Positions 36,709 to 45,901 of a stretch of DNA of 64,000 nt are shown here, piece by piece; position 1 is the first letter of the stretch, and each line of letters begins with the position of its first letter. The stretch comes from Alicyclobacillus fastidiosus. GTDB taxonomy: Bacteria; Bacillota; Bacilli; Alicyclobacillales; Alicyclobacillaceae. The notes beneath the pieces are model-generated. The model was given only the letters and a program-made list of their open reading frames with translations. It was not told the origin of the DNA and did no database searches. Both the position numbers and the translations under genes were made by a program. The stretch covers positions 4,268,501 through 4,332,500 of the forward strand of contig NZ_CP104067.1 of assembly GCF_026651875.1 (NCBI RefSeq). The letters are read 5' to 3'.

Positions 36709-37054
36709 GTTCTACCGCTCCTATGTATCCATTACTTAAGCTATCAGGCGTTCGACATCACAATCTGACACACTTCGCAAGCAGCTTGTCCTATGGTCGA
36801 GATAAAGAGGTGAAGAGTCCTCTGAGCGGTAGGTGTCTCATGCGTAAACCGCCGAATTATGCCGGATTTCCACAATTTTGGTTGACAAACTTCCTTGCCC
36901 TTTCGACGGGCTTGCTCCTCGGATGTTGGCCGTGCCCGATCGCGCCGGACAGGTCTTTTGCAAGATCTAATCCGGCGTTCGTGGCGGGGCCGTCTGGCGC
37001 TTGCCCCTGCCAGGAAGTCTCGTCGTGCGCGAATCCGACGCGGGGCTTGCCACC
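36709..37054. other. 346-bp gap with no recognised gene
   Basis: Short frames read across this stretch but none has a convincing start and ribosome site. On the minus strand about 66 codons stay open in frame after the yfmH stop (TAG 37055-37057), with no start codon supported. GCCGGA and TCCGGC arms flank about 20 bp near 36950-36980, and GCTTGC-type words recur. No known RNA family was recognised. Confidence 0.4.
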
Positions 37055-38356
37055 CTATGACGCAGCCTCGGCCTTGGGTAATACGGTCGATACGACCATT
37101 TGCTCCTCGCTCAGGTGTTCTTTGAGGCGCTCATTGGCATCTGCTAGTTGAAGACCCTGCAAAACCTCGATGGTCTGCAAAAAGTCCGCATTGCGCAGGC
37201 GATACGTGAGGTACGACCTGGCGACGTAGGAGACTTGGTCGAGGCTCATCAAAAAGCGGCCGATGGCCTTCTTCCGCGCACGCTGAAAATCTTCGTCCGC
37301 AATCCCACGGCTCACTGCGTCACGCACGTGCGCCTTCACTCTAGCGACCAATTCCGTGGGACGGGGCGCATTTCCACCTACCACGGTATATCCGTACTGA
37401 TCCGTGAGTTCATACTCCCACGAGAACGCTTTATCGATGAGGCCGTCGCGCAAGAGCTCGCCGTAGAATGCAGTCGTTTTGCCAAACAGCGCGTCGAGCA
37501 CGAGTCCTGTAAGCAATTCCCGCCGGAGGAGTTCTCCCTTCGCAAGGCCGTCCACAGTGTCCTTCCAGCCAATTAAGCACCGGGACAAAGACACGGGCAA
37601 AACGGTCGTGGAGACGTCCGTCTTCGGCGCCTTGGGTTCCACTGGATATTTCCGTTTGATTTCTACGGGATCTGGGAAATTCTTGCGAGCCTGGTTCTCG
37701 ACGACCCACCCCATCACTTGCTCAGGATCGAATCCTCCAGCGATGACCAGCATCATATTGCTGGGATGGTAAAACGTGTGATAGCACTTGAGCAGTGTCT
37801 CCCGGTCAATTTGGTAGATGGACTCCACACTTCCGGCGATGTCGATACGAACCGGGTGCGCTGCGTACATGGCAGAGAGCAAATCCATAAAGACACGGCG
37901 ATCCGGGTTGTCATCCCCCATCCGAATTTCCTGTGCGATAATGCCTTTTTCCTTCTCGACGTTCTCGTCCGTCAAATAGATTTTCTGGACGAAATTCAGC
38001 AGTGTGTCGATGTTCTCCCGCAAATCGGACGTGCCGGAAAAGTAATACGCCGTCTCGTCAAACGTCGTGAACGCGTTGACCGAGGCGCCGTGTTCCGCAA
38101 ACTGAGAGAATACCTCCTGCTCGTCGTCCTCGAACATCTTGTGCTCCAAGAAGTGCGCGATGCCGTCAGGAACGCGCACTGGCTTGCCATCCAACTCAAA
38201 TTCATTGTCTATTGATCCGTACTTGGTGGCAAACATCGCAAAGGTCTGTTGAAAGTCGGCCTTCGGGATCAGGCAGACCGTCAATCCGTTGTCGAGCGTG
38301 CGTTCGATCACCTGCATCTGGCTAGCCTCGGCATGGTTCACCAACGGGTCCGTCAC
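37055..38356 (-). CDS. M16 zinc peptidase (YfmH/YmfH type)
   Basis: 433 residues from GTG 38356, overlapping the yfmF-like stop by 4 bp. The inverted zinc motif HFLEHKMFED (HxxEH, about residues 68-72) with the distal Glu in EKGIIAQEIRMGDDNP shows an active M16 catalytic half. The remaining halves FYHPSNMMLVIAGG and SRCLIGWKD are typical. In RefSeq these are linked with EF-P 5-aminopentanol modification, by neighbourhood to YmfI. YmfI is not seen here. It likely works as a heterodimer with the inactive partner encoded just upstream. Confidence 0.9.
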   Translation of the reverse strand: MTDPLVNHAEASQMQVIERTLDNGLTVCLIPKADFQQTFAMFATKYGSIDNEFELDGKPVRVPDGIAHFLEHKMFEDDEQEVFSQFAEHGASVNAFTTFDETAYYFSGTSDLRENIDTLLNFVQKIYLTDENVEKEKGIIAQEIRMGDDNPDRRVFMDLLSAMYAAHPVRIDIAGSVESIYQIDRETLLKCYHTFYHPSNMMLVIAGGFDPEQVMGWVVENQARKNFPDPVEIKRKYPVEPKAPKTDVSTTVLPVSLSRCLIGWKDTVDGLAKGELLRRELLTGLVLDALFGKTTAFYGELLRDGLIDKAFSWEYELTDQYGYTVVGGNAPRPTELVARVKAHVRDAVSRGIADEDFQRARKKAIGRFLMSLDQVSYVARSYLTYRLRNADFLQTIEVLQGLQLADANERLKEHLSEEQMVVSTVLPKAEAAS

Positions 38357-39639
38357 TTCGCATCCCCCTCACCGGTCAAGAAGTAGATGGTACTTGGTTC
38401 AAGCTGGCTCGCCGCGGATACGACTTCTTCCTTGGTCACGCGGCTGAGCTGTTGTAGCAGTTGTTCGATGTCCCGGTGTTCACCGCAGAGGACGCCGTTA
38501 TAATGCCAACTCGTGAGTGACGCAGGTTGGTCCAGCAAAACCGTGTACTGATTTTGTAATCCCCGAAAGGTGAAGTCCATTTCGTCATCCGTGATGGCGC
38601 CACGCTTGATGGCCTGAACCTGCTCCTCGATGATATCGAGTGCTTTTTGGTACTGTTTCGGTTCAATCCCCGTCATGACCGCGAGACTCCCGGTCATGGC
38701 ATCGAAATGAGACCACACGCTGTAGGCGAGCGAGTGCTTTTCACGGACGTTCAAAAATAACTTAGAGTGCGCGAACCCACCAAGAACGCCGTTCATCATC
38801 AGCATGGCAGGGTATGACTCGGAGGAGAAATTGACCCCTGTTCGATAGCCGAGATCGAGTTGGGCTTGCGCGACGTCCTGATGTTCTGTCACGTTGCGAA
38901 AACTCTGTCGCTGCCCTGTCGGTAGCGGATTGACGCGCATCTTCGCCGCGCCGTCGCCCGCGAGTACTGGTGACAGCCGCTCGATGATCCGCTCGGACAG
39001 CGCATCTGCGTCCGCGTAGGGCCCGACGAGATAGGCGTGGACTTCAGCCGATTGGAAGAGCGACTGATACGCGTCATAGAGCACCTTCGAGTTCAATGAC
39101 GCAAGATCTTCTGCGTAGCCGAGTCTCGGCAACGCAGACGCCGTCCCCTCTGCGACCTCCGCCAGACAAGACTGCAGGGCGTACCCCATCTTGTCGTCCC
39201 GCGCCGCCTCGATTCGGCGCCGATGTAAATCGACTTCCTGACGTACGGACTCCTCCGAGAACGCGGCAGTGTTCGGACCGTGATTCAAAAGGATTTCGCA
39301 GACAAGGGCCAAGGCCTGCTCCACCACCGGTTCTGCGGTGAGGGAGCTTACGTCGGGGATGTTGGCGCCAACTTCCATAATGTGGTACTCCCCGCGCTTC
39401 CCAAGGCTGGAGCGCACGACTGTTCCGTAGAGGTCGTCCGCGGCCATCATGATCTCACGCGTGGTTGGTTTAGACGTCGTTCCGTTCATCCACATATAAG
39501 GCAGAAGGGCCATTTGGGTCACATTCTCGCGCTTAAGAGGAATATGTAGACGGATGGTCAAATCCTTGGTTCGAAATCGCGTGTGAGGCAAAAAATGGAC
39601 GTAAACACGTCCAACTCGCTTCGTCGTGAATTTTGTCAA
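38353..39639 (-). CDS. M16 peptidase-family protein lacking the zinc motif (YfmF/YmfF type)
   Basis: 428 residues from TTG 39639, chosen because GGGAG lies about 8 bp upstream and the N-terminus then reads MTKFTTKRVGRVYVHFLPH, like Bacillus YmfF. An upstream ATG at 39687 lacks a ribosome site. The M16 fold is clear (LALVCEILLNHGPN, MLMMNGVLGGFAHSKLFLNVREKHSLAYSVWSHFD) but HxxEH is absent, so it is a non-catalytic partner supplying substrate-binding residues. Overlap of 4 bp with yfmH shows coupling. Confidence 0.86.
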   Translation of the reverse strand: MTKFTTKRVGRVYVHFLPHTRFRTKDLTIRLHIPLKRENVTQMALLPYMWMNGTTSKPTTREIMMAADDLYGTVVRSSLGKRGEYHIMEVGANIPDVSSLTAEPVVEQALALVCEILLNHGPNTAAFSEESVRQEVDLHRRRIEAARDDKMGYALQSCLAEVAEGTASALPRLGYAEDLASLNSKVLYDAYQSLFQSAEVHAYLVGPYADADALSERIIERLSPVLAGDGAAKMRVNPLPTGQRQSFRNVTEHQDVAQAQLDLGYRTGVNFSSESYPAMLMMNGVLGGFAHSKLFLNVREKHSLAYSVWSHFDAMTGSLAVMTGIEPKQYQKALDIIEEQVQAIKRGAITDDEMDFTFRGLQNQYTVLLDQPASLTSWHYNGVLCGEHRDIEQLLQQLSRVTKEEVVSAASQLEPSTIYFLTGEGDAK

Positions 39640-39755
39640 AATACCAACTCCCACCAAAGGGTCATCTTCCACATTATACCCAAACATCGCAGTGCGGATG
39701 TGATATAGTTAACGGTGATGTTTTATCAATTAAAGTTATTGCGGGTGTGTGGATC

Positions 39756-40883
39756 ATGTTAAGACATACTTGGCATATAATCCGCCGTCTAACACGCCTT
39801 GAAGTGTATGAATTGGCGAGTATTTTCATGCTTCTCTCGCTGCTTGCCGTGTTTTTTGCGTTTCCGGGCCGCCTGCACCAGGTGATTGGATTCAATCGCT
39901 TTACAAATCCGGTGTGGTCGAATGTTTGGACGGTGCTCACGCGCGGTACGACATGGTTCTACAGTGCACTGGCCGCCTGTTTTGGCAGTTGTATCTGCAT
40001 CACGCGCGGGCGCACGGACGAGTTGTCGGCCCAGTTGCGCCGCTACGCCCGGGTGGCATTGACGTTTCTCTGTGTGCTCGTCGTGTTTGACGTGATCAAT
40101 TTCTATATCGCAGTGTTTAACCCGTATGATCACGACCCACTGCTTCGTCACATGGATGTGCGCCTGTTTGGCGCGTCGCCGTCCGAGTGGTTCGACGGCA
40201 TCACCTGCTTGCCTTTGACTCTACTCTTTTGCGGTGCGTACGCGTCCTGGTTTTTCATGACCTACTTCAGCGTGTTCATCATGGCTCAACACAGTGAAAG
40301 AGCGATGCAGGAGTACGTCACTGCGGCGGTCTTCGCATTCTACATCGGGTATACAACCTATTTCTTTGTGCCAGCTATCGGTCCGGAGTTCACGATGCAC
40401 TACGCGCACAGTATCGGCCCGCTCCTCAAGCTGGTGGATGGACAGGGGCCATTTCTCCCTCGCGATTGTTTTCCGAGTCTCCATACAGGGCTCTCCATCG
40501 TGATGCTCATCAACGCGTGGCGGCACGCGCGGCGAATTTTCTGGATTTACGCAGTCGATGTATCCCTGATCATTCTCTCGACCATGTATCTTCGGGTTCA
40601 CTACGGCGTCGATATCATCGCTGGCGCCGCGCTCGCCGTCGCCGTCTGTCAGATGGCCCCTGTCGCCATCAGCTATTGGGCGACGCGCCGCGACCGCACA
40701 TGGATAGGTACGTCAGGCCGTGTATCCACGCTGCCTTCGGTAGGTTCTTCGGTAGGTTCTTCGGTAGGTTCTTCGGTAGGTTCTTCGGTAGGTTCTTCGG
40801 TAGGTTCTTCGGTAGGTTCTTCGGTAGGTTCTTCGGTAGGTTCTTCGGTAGGTTCACAAGATAGTGTCACAGAGTGGGCATAA
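39756..40883 (+). CDS. PAP2 superfamily membrane protein with SVGS-repeat tail
   Basis: 375 residues from ATG 39756. Six hydrophobic helices span about residues 20-325. The PAP2 motifs are CFPSLHTGLSIVM (SxxxH) and LRVHYGVDIIAGAAL (RxxxxxD, His nucleophile), as in the inositolphosphotransferase/Aur1-like branch. KxxxxxxRP is not obvious, as in that branch. The substrate is presumably a lipid phosphate. The C-terminal 50 residues hold ten SVGS units coded by 10 perfect 12-bp repeats, then QDSVTEWA. The tail is predicted to be unstructured. The ribosome site is weak (GTGTGG). Confidence 0.82.
   Translation: MLRHTWHIIRRLTRLEVYELASIFMLLSLLAVFFAFPGRLHQVIGFNRFTNPVWSNVWTVLTRGTTWFYSALAACFGSCICITRGRTDELSAQLRRYARVALTFLCVLVVFDVINFYIAVFNPYDHDPLLRHMDVRLFGASPSEWFDGITCLPLTLLFCGAYASWFFMTYFSVFIMAQHSERAMQEYVTAAVFAFYIGYTTYFFVPAIGPEFTMHYAHSIGPLLKLVDGQGPFLPRDCFPSLHTGLSIVMLINAWRHARRIFWIYAVDVSLIILSTMYLRVHYGVDIIAGAALAVAVCQMAPVAISYWATRRDRTWIGTSGRVSTLPSVGSSVGSSVGSSVGSSVGSSVGSSVGSSVGSSVGSSVGSQDSVTEWA
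40736..40855 (+). repeat. Minisatellite: 10 perfect copies of a 12-bp unit in the PAP2 gene
   Basis: The unit TTCGGTAGGTTC occurs ten times without a mismatch over 120 bp. In the gene's frame each unit reads Ser-Val-Gly-Ser. Because 12 bp is four codons, copy-number change keeps the frame. Five of six frames stay open through the array, and the minus-strand EPTE frame is one of these shadows. Confidence 0.98.
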
Positions 40884-40987
40884 TCTTCTAACAGATTGGC
40901 AATATGTAATGCTTGCACCGCTATGAGCACGTAGTATATGATTACGAAAGTATAGAAATAGCGATGGCTTGTAAGGAGGAGTTTCTG

Positions 40988-41224
40988 TTGGCATTTATCA
41001 TTGCCTCCCCTTGTGTTGGCGCCAAGCACGGAGACTGCGTCGAAACCTGTCCAGTGGATGCTATCCACGAGGGTGAAGACCAGTTTTATATCGACCCTGA
41101 CCTCTGCATCGACTGCGGTGCCTGTGAAGCCGTTTGTCCGGTGTCTGCTATTTTTCAGGAAGATTTCCTACCTGAAGAGGAACAAGAATACATCGAAAAG
41201 AATCGCGCGTTCTTCCAGAAGTAA
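40988..41224 (+). CDS. Ferredoxin, 7Fe/8Fe bacterial type
   Basis: 78 residues from TTG 40988, 8 bp after AAGGAGGAG. The first cluster is bound through CVGAKHGDCVETCPVDAI, with an interrupted spacing typical of [3Fe-4S]/[4Fe-4S] Bacillus ferredoxins. The second is CIDCGACEAVCPVSAI, a full CxxCxxCxxxCP. The acidic C-terminus FLPEEEQEYIEKNRAFFQK is typical. It serves as a soluble electron carrier. A longer reading from 40913 has no ribosome site and adds unrelated sequence. Confidence 0.93.
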   Translation: MAFIIASPCVGAKHGDCVETCPVDAIHEGEDQFYIDPDLCIDCGACEAVCPVSAIFQEDFLPEEEQEYIEKNRAFFQK

Positions 41225-41241
41225 TTTAGCGTTTCTTTGCG

Positions 41242-41278
41242 AAAAAGGGATGTCCCGTCGGGGGGCATCCCTTTTTTG
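41242..41278 (+). terminator. Ferredoxin gene terminator
   Basis: AAAAAGGGATG (41242-41252) pairs with CATCCCTTTTT (41266-41276), ending in TTTTTTG. The A-run on the left gives a T-run on the other strand, so it may also serve the convergent MFS gene. Confidence 0.9.
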
Positions 41279-41332
41279 CGCCATCGCGCGCCACACTCTC
41301 TACACTGGCCTAGCGCACGCGGGAAATTGGCC

Positions 41333-42628
41333 TTAGGACATCGGGTTCAGCCGCTTGTTCGCCGTCTTGCGTTCCCCTTCGGCCAGCTCTTGGCGACTCT
41401 TGCGCTTGGGTGACTTCGGCCGCTGCTTTCGGATGGTTGGGATGAGGATGGCCCAGGACCCGAGCTGAACGAGGCCAAGTGCAAAGGACAATCCGCGCAA
41501 CTTTCCGAGATGGTTTGGCGACTGGTTGACGCAAATGGTCAGAAACAAGACGATGCCGATGACCCGTCCGAGATTTTCAAACCATTCCCGCACGATGATA
41601 TACGTGGTGGCAGGGGTGTCCTTGTCTGCGCCGCCATCGATGCCGTCGTACACGTACCCTTGCAGCGGGACCATGAAGAACGGAAGCGCAGCCGCAGTGA
41701 GACAGCCGTAAACGATGATGGTTCGCGCGTGAATCGGAAACAGGAACAGCACCGCGGCGACGCTCATGCCGATGCTGCCAATACCGATGAGGCGGGATCG
41801 ATATTTGGCGGACAGCCGTCCAGCCAGGAAAAACGCCAAGAAGGAAAGTCCCCCCTGCAAGAGCAGAAATACGCCCAACTTCATCTCGCTGCCGGTGGCG
41901 ACATAGACCAACAGACCGATGAGAAACATGAATACGCCTTCACGCAGGCCGTAGATGGAAGACGCGGCCATCAGCCGCATCCAGGACGCCTTGCGCAACG
42001 CCTGTAGCCCTCGTCGCAGGTGCAAGTGCGACATCGGGTCGCTGCGCAGGCGGAAACTGAAGAACGTGGCACCGATGAAAAGCGCAAAAGAGATGCCAAA
42101 CACGATATGGTAGCCGCTCAATCCCCCAAGGAACACGTCTTCGCGACTGATCAGCCAGCCCGCGATAGGCGGCGCAATCACGTTGGCTACAGACGTGAGA
42201 ACCCCGTGTGTACCAAAGAATGGCTCATGCCCGCCCTTATCCGTGAACTCCACGCTGAGGACATCGAATGCCAGCCAGTAGAACCCGGCTGCGAGCCCCA
42301 TCAACACGCCGAGCGCCCACGGCATGTGAGCCGCTCGCTCGCCAATAAAGAGCGTCACCGCATAGAACAGGGCGTGAAGCCCGATGCCGATACGCAACGC
42401 CATGGCCGTCGACGTGCGCTGTGCAATCCAGGCCGCGAACACAAATGTGAAGGGCAACAGGACGAAGATCGGCAAGTTATACCAAGCGATGGCGGCAAAA
42501 CTGTGATCGACTTTGAATACGAAAATGTTCACGAACGTATTCGACAGGCTGATCGACAAGTGAAAAAAGCTACTCACAACCAAGAGCCACCATGCCATTC
42601 TCGGTAGGTGAAGACCGTGCTTGCTCAT
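41333..42628 (-). CDS. MFS transporter (YqgE-like)
   Basis: 431 residues from ATG 42628 behind GGAGGTG. Eleven to twelve hydrophobic helices; the A-type loop between helices 2 and 3 reads AWIAQRTSTAMALRIGIG, and the central loop FRLRSDPMSHLHLRRG divides two halves. The C-terminus is strongly basic (KQRPKSPKRKSRQE). It resembles B. subtilis YqgE-type MFS proteins of unknown substrate. Drug or metabolite export are both possible. The downstream gene on its transcript is not evident. Confidence 0.85.
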   Translation of the reverse strand: MSKHGLHLPRMAWWLLVVSSFFHLSISLSNTFVNIFVFKVDHSFAAIAWYNLPIFVLLPFTFVFAAWIAQRTSTAMALRIGIGLHALFYAVTLFIGERAAHMPWALGVLMGLAAGFYWLAFDVLSVEFTDKGGHEPFFGTHGVLTSVANVIAPPIAGWLISREDVFLGGLSGYHIVFGISFALFIGATFFSFRLRSDPMSHLHLRRGLQALRKASWMRLMAASSIYGLREGVFMFLIGLLVYVATGSEMKLGVFLLLQGGLSFLAFFLAGRLSAKYRSRLIGIGSIGMSVAAVLFLFPIHARTIIVYGCLTAAALPFFMVPLQGYVYDGIDGGADKDTPATTYIIVREWFENLGRVIGIVLFLTICVNQSPNHLGKLRGLSFALGLVQLGSWAILIPTIRKQRPKSPKRKSRQELAEGERKTANKRLNPMS

Positions 42629-42692
42629 GCGTGCACCTCCTGCCGGAAGATTTCACGGGTCTACATAGCTTGCCCGAGAATTGCCCGCACAG

Positions 42693-44717
42693 TCATGGCA
42701 ATTGAACGTGTTCTGTCGCCCGCGCGGCAGCCGATTGCGGCCAACGTTCGAGGGCCTGCAACTTTTCTTTGTCGCTCTGGCGCCGCTCGGCAAAATACGC
42801 GTCGAGCAACTTTCTCGCAAGAGGAACAGCGACATCGCTCGACTCTCCGCCGCCGGGCACCATCACCGCAAGGGCCACCTGCGGGTGAACGATGGGTGCA
42901 TAGGCGATGAACAGAGAGATGTCGGTCTTCTTCCCCCACTGACTCACTTCTGCCGTCCCCGTCTTCCCCGCAATCGTGTAAGGCGCTCCCCGAAATGCCC
43001 GGTATGCGGTGCCGCCCTGCACGTTGGCCACCTTGTACATGCCGTACTTCACCGCGCGCAGGTGCGACGCCGGAATGCGGACGCGGCTCGCGACCTCTGG
43101 CTTCACCTGACGGACGACGCGTTTCCCGTCAGACGACAACACCGCCTCCAACAGGTGCGGCTTGTAGCGCACGCCGTCGTTGGCGATGGTCATGGCGTAG
43201 ACCGCGAGTTGGAGCGGCGTGAATTCCTGCATCTGACCGATGGCCGCAAAGGCGTTGTCGTACAATAACCCCGCGTTTGGCACGTAGTGCTGTGCGCTCA
43301 TCGTTCGCTCTGAGGCAAGTAGATCATAGGGTACGATGGAGTGGTGCACGCTGTCATTGGCGTAGAATCGGCCGGCGGCCTCACCCGGCAGGTCAATGCC
43401 CGTCTTCGGCCCGAGACCGAATTTCCACTCCCAGTCGAGCATGCGGTTGAGACCGCGAATCCGATCCCGCTGGTTCCAGCCAGTGAGCGATACCCCGCCT
43501 GGCAATCCGCCATACCAATGCGCCATCCACATCCCGACTTGGTACATGTACGTGTCACACGACTTTTGAATGGCCGTCGGCACATCGACGAGCCCGTGAC
43601 CTCCTGGCATCCAGTCGTGTGCCTCGTACGTCCCCACCATCAGTTTCCCATCGTCCTGTATCCTCGAATACGGCGTGATGACACCGCTGTCCATCGCCGC
43701 CAGTAAATTCACCGGTTTGACCGTGGAACCCGGATAGCGCGGACTGGTCAGCGTGTGATTGATGATGGGCGTCAGTCGGGTGTTTTCGATGTACGCGCGA
43801 TGCTTTTGGTAGTTTGCGCTCTGAATGAACCAGTTTGGGTCGTAGTACGGGTAACTGACCATCGCCAGGACGCCACCCGATTTGGCGTCGAGCATCACGG
43901 CTTCCGCATCGGTCGGATCGATATGGTGTTGCTTGCGGACCTTTTCTAACTGCTGCATCACGAGCGCCTGCGCCGTCGCCTGGAGCGGCGCGTCGAGCGT
44001 CAGTCGCAAGCTCTCTCCGGGCTTGGGAGCTGGGTTCAACCCAAACGCCTTAATCGGTACGCCCGAGCTGGTGATTTGCCACGTTCGATACCCGGGCTGC
44101 CCTTGGAGAATCGATTCGTATTGCCGCTCCACGCCCGTGATCCCCACCCGTTGCTCAGGCAGGTATCCAGCACGCCGGTACGCCTGTGCCTCGCTGGCAG
44201 GCTGCGGCTGGATATAGCCGAGGATGTGCCCGCCGAGGCTGCCAAACGGATAAACCCGCCGGACGTCCTCGACACAGTGGACACCTGGCAAACTCGATTG
44301 GTGCTCCGCAATATAGGCAATCTGCGCGTTTGACGCATTCTCGAACAGTTGAACTTCCTTGTCCCATGGATTCTCTTGCATTCGGTGCAACAACGTCGCT
44401 TCATCTACCCGAAGAATCGGCGCCAACTTTCGTGCGAGACTCGGGTATAAGTCCTTTTGGACGCCAAACCGACTCAGAACGACACTGACGGACGGCGCAT
44501 TGTACGCGAGCACGTGCATGTCCTTGTCGTAAATCCACCCCCGGTTCGGCAGTACGCCAAGGCGCGTGGTCAGGCTGCTTCCGACTCGTTCCTGAAACGA
44601 TTTTCCGCATACGACATCGAGGTAACCTAAGCGAAGAATAAGCCCGAGGATGGAGGCTGCGACCATGCCATAGACCCAAGCCAGTCGCGAGCCGTGTGGA
44701 TTCTCTTCCCACCGCAC
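42693..44717 (-). CDS. Class B penicillin-binding protein 2 (transpeptidase)
   Basis: 674 residues from GTG 44717, which lies about 8 bp after TTGGGGG; the TTG 44732 reading starts in that site. It has an N-terminal helix (about residues 12-35), a PBP dimerisation domain with YPFGSLGGHILGYI and GITGVERQYESILQG, and a transpeptidase domain. The active-site motifs are SxxK in PGSTVKP, SxD in KSCDTYMYQ and KTGT in IAGKTGTAEVS. It cross-links peptidoglycan outside the membrane, presumably with a SEDS partner such as the RodA-like protein at 20 kb. MrdA-type elongation PBP is favoured over division PBP. Confidence 0.92.
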   Translation of the reverse strand: MRWEENPHGSRLAWVYGMVAASILGLILRLGYLDVVCGKSFQERVGSSLTTRLGVLPNRGWIYDKDMHVLAYNAPSVSVVLSRFGVQKDLYPSLARKLAPILRVDEATLLHRMQENPWDKEVQLFENASNAQIAYIAEHQSSLPGVHCVEDVRRVYPFGSLGGHILGYIQPQPASEAQAYRRAGYLPEQRVGITGVERQYESILQGQPGYRTWQITSSGVPIKAFGLNPAPKPGESLRLTLDAPLQATAQALVMQQLEKVRKQHHIDPTDAEAVMLDAKSGGVLAMVSYPYYDPNWFIQSANYQKHRAYIENTRLTPIINHTLTSPRYPGSTVKPVNLLAAMDSGVITPYSRIQDDGKLMVGTYEAHDWMPGGHGLVDVPTAIQKSCDTYMYQVGMWMAHWYGGLPGGVSLTGWNQRDRIRGLNRMLDWEWKFGLGPKTGIDLPGEAAGRFYANDSVHHSIVPYDLLASERTMSAQHYVPNAGLLYDNAFAAIGQMQEFTPLQLAVYAMTIANDGVRYKPHLLEAVLSSDGKRVVRQVKPEVASRVRIPASHLRAVKYGMYKVANVQGGTAYRAFRGAPYTIAGKTGTAEVSQWGKKTDISLFIAYAPIVHPQVALAVMVPGGGESSDVAVPLARKLLDAYFAERRQSDKEKLQALERWPQSAAARATEHVQLP

Positions 44718-44883
44718 GAAGCATTCCCCCAAGCACGAATCTTTTTCCAGCTTTCCCGGGAGGTTTCTCGTTCATGTACGCGCCAGACCTCGCACTGGCC
44801 GTGCCGCCTGTACGACGTGTCCCGTGAGCTATGAAAGAGCTGACCGAGTATGCTACCATAACTTGAGATTTGGAGGGATGTTC

Positions 44884-45723
44884 TTGAAGGGAGAACACAC
44901 GGGTATCCTGCTTGGCGCAAACGTATCTATCGCGAAGACCGGCTTGCTCGCCGCGGTCCAAGAGACGATTTCGTACGATGCGAACACGTTCATGATTTAT
45001 ACGCGCAGCAACCGGGGCGGCAAAGCGCGCCCGATCGAAAACTTTAACCGCGACGAGGCGCTCGAGTTGATGAAGGAACATCACATCGTCGATCCAGTCG
45101 TCCACCTGTCCTACCTCGTCAACCTGGCAAGCCCGAAGGAGGAGACGCGCCAATACGGAATCGACGTCCTGCGCGAGGAAATCGGACGCGTCGAGTACCT
45201 GGGATTCAAATATATCGTCATGCACCCAGGTTCGCACGTCGGCGAGGGCGAAGCGTTTGCCATCGACCAAATCGTGGCCGGGCTGAACGAGATATTGACG
45301 GGTGAGGAGAATCTGTACGTCTGTTTGGAAACGATGGCAGGCGACGGATCGAAGGTGGGAAACAGCCTCGAACAGATTGCCCAAATTATCGATGGCGCCG
45401 TACACCAGGACAAGCTCGCCGTCTGTATCGACACCTGCCATAACTACAGCTATGGGTACGACGTCGTCGGCGACTTTGACGGGTTCCTCGAGCAGTTTGA
45501 CAGGGTCATCGGCCTCGACCGCCTGAAAGTCGCCCATATCAACGACTCGAAAAATCCGTTTCAGTCGAGAAAGGACCGTCACGCCAACATCGGCGACGGA
45601 AGTCTTGGCCTCGAGGCCATCAAGCGCATCGTCCACCACGAAGCGCTGCAAGGCATCCCACAAATTCTCGAGACTCCGAACGGAAAGTACAAGGAAGAAA
45701 TCGATTTGTTGCTAGAACGCTAA
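44884..45723 (+). CDS. nfo: Endonuclease IV (AP endonuclease)
   Basis: 279 residues. TTG 44884 follows GGAGGG by 6 bp; ATG 44878 touches it. The TIM-barrel xylose-isomerase-like fold has LGANVSIAKTG, NTFMIYTRSNRGGKARPI, VVHLSYLVNLASP, MHPGSHVGEG, LETMAGDG, CIDTCHNYSYGYD, VAHINDSKNPFQSRKDRHANIGDGSLG and the final Glu in ILETP. These include the His, Glu and Asp ligands of the trinuclear zinc site. It cleaves abasic sites in base excision repair. The frame antisense to it is not a gene. Confidence 0.94.
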   Translation: MKGEHTGILLGANVSIAKTGLLAAVQETISYDANTFMIYTRSNRGGKARPIENFNRDEALELMKEHHIVDPVVHLSYLVNLASPKEETRQYGIDVLREEIGRVEYLGFKYIVMHPGSHVGEGEAFAIDQIVAGLNEILTGEENLYVCLETMAGDGSKVGNSLEQIAQIIDGAVHQDKLAVCIDTCHNYSYGYDVVGDFDGFLEQFDRVIGLDRLKVAHINDSKNPFQSRKDRHANIGDGSLGLEAIKRIVHHEALQGIPQILETPNGKYKEEIDLLLER

Positions 45724-45777
45724 CGGAGATTTGTGCAAAACGCGGACGACTGATTCCTCTCCTGCGAAAGTCGCAAA

Positions 45778-45824
45778 CAGGCTACTGAGTCGACGAAGCA
45801 AAACTTCTTAGACTCAGTAGCCTG
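45778..45824. terminator. Strong hairpin between nfo and fadE
   Basis: A perfect 14-bp stem, CAGGCTACTGAGTC (45778-45791) with GACTCAGTAGCCTG (45811-45824), 19-nt loop. On the minus strand TTTGCG follows, so it is best read as the terminator of the fad operon; it may also stop nfo transcription. Confidence 0.7.
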
Positions 45825-45901
45825 CACGTAGTCCTGTCACCAGCGGCCAAAAGCGCGCATCGACGACACAGTCGGCTCATCCTCCTGGCAGCACGAGCTC
45901 T

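Noticed and set aside
40736..40855. Tandem array considered as a CRISPR
   Set aside because: Units are 12 bp with no spacers and lie in a coding sequence.
40673..41068. Minus-strand frame with EPTE repeats through the 12-bp array
   Set aside because: The repeats come from the minisatellite; the PAP2 frame carries the catalytic motifs and the minus frame has no support.
44401..45663. 420-residue open frame antisense to nfo and PBP2
   Set aside because: It overlaps two well-supported genes, has no family motif, and is the sort of shadow expected at this GC content.
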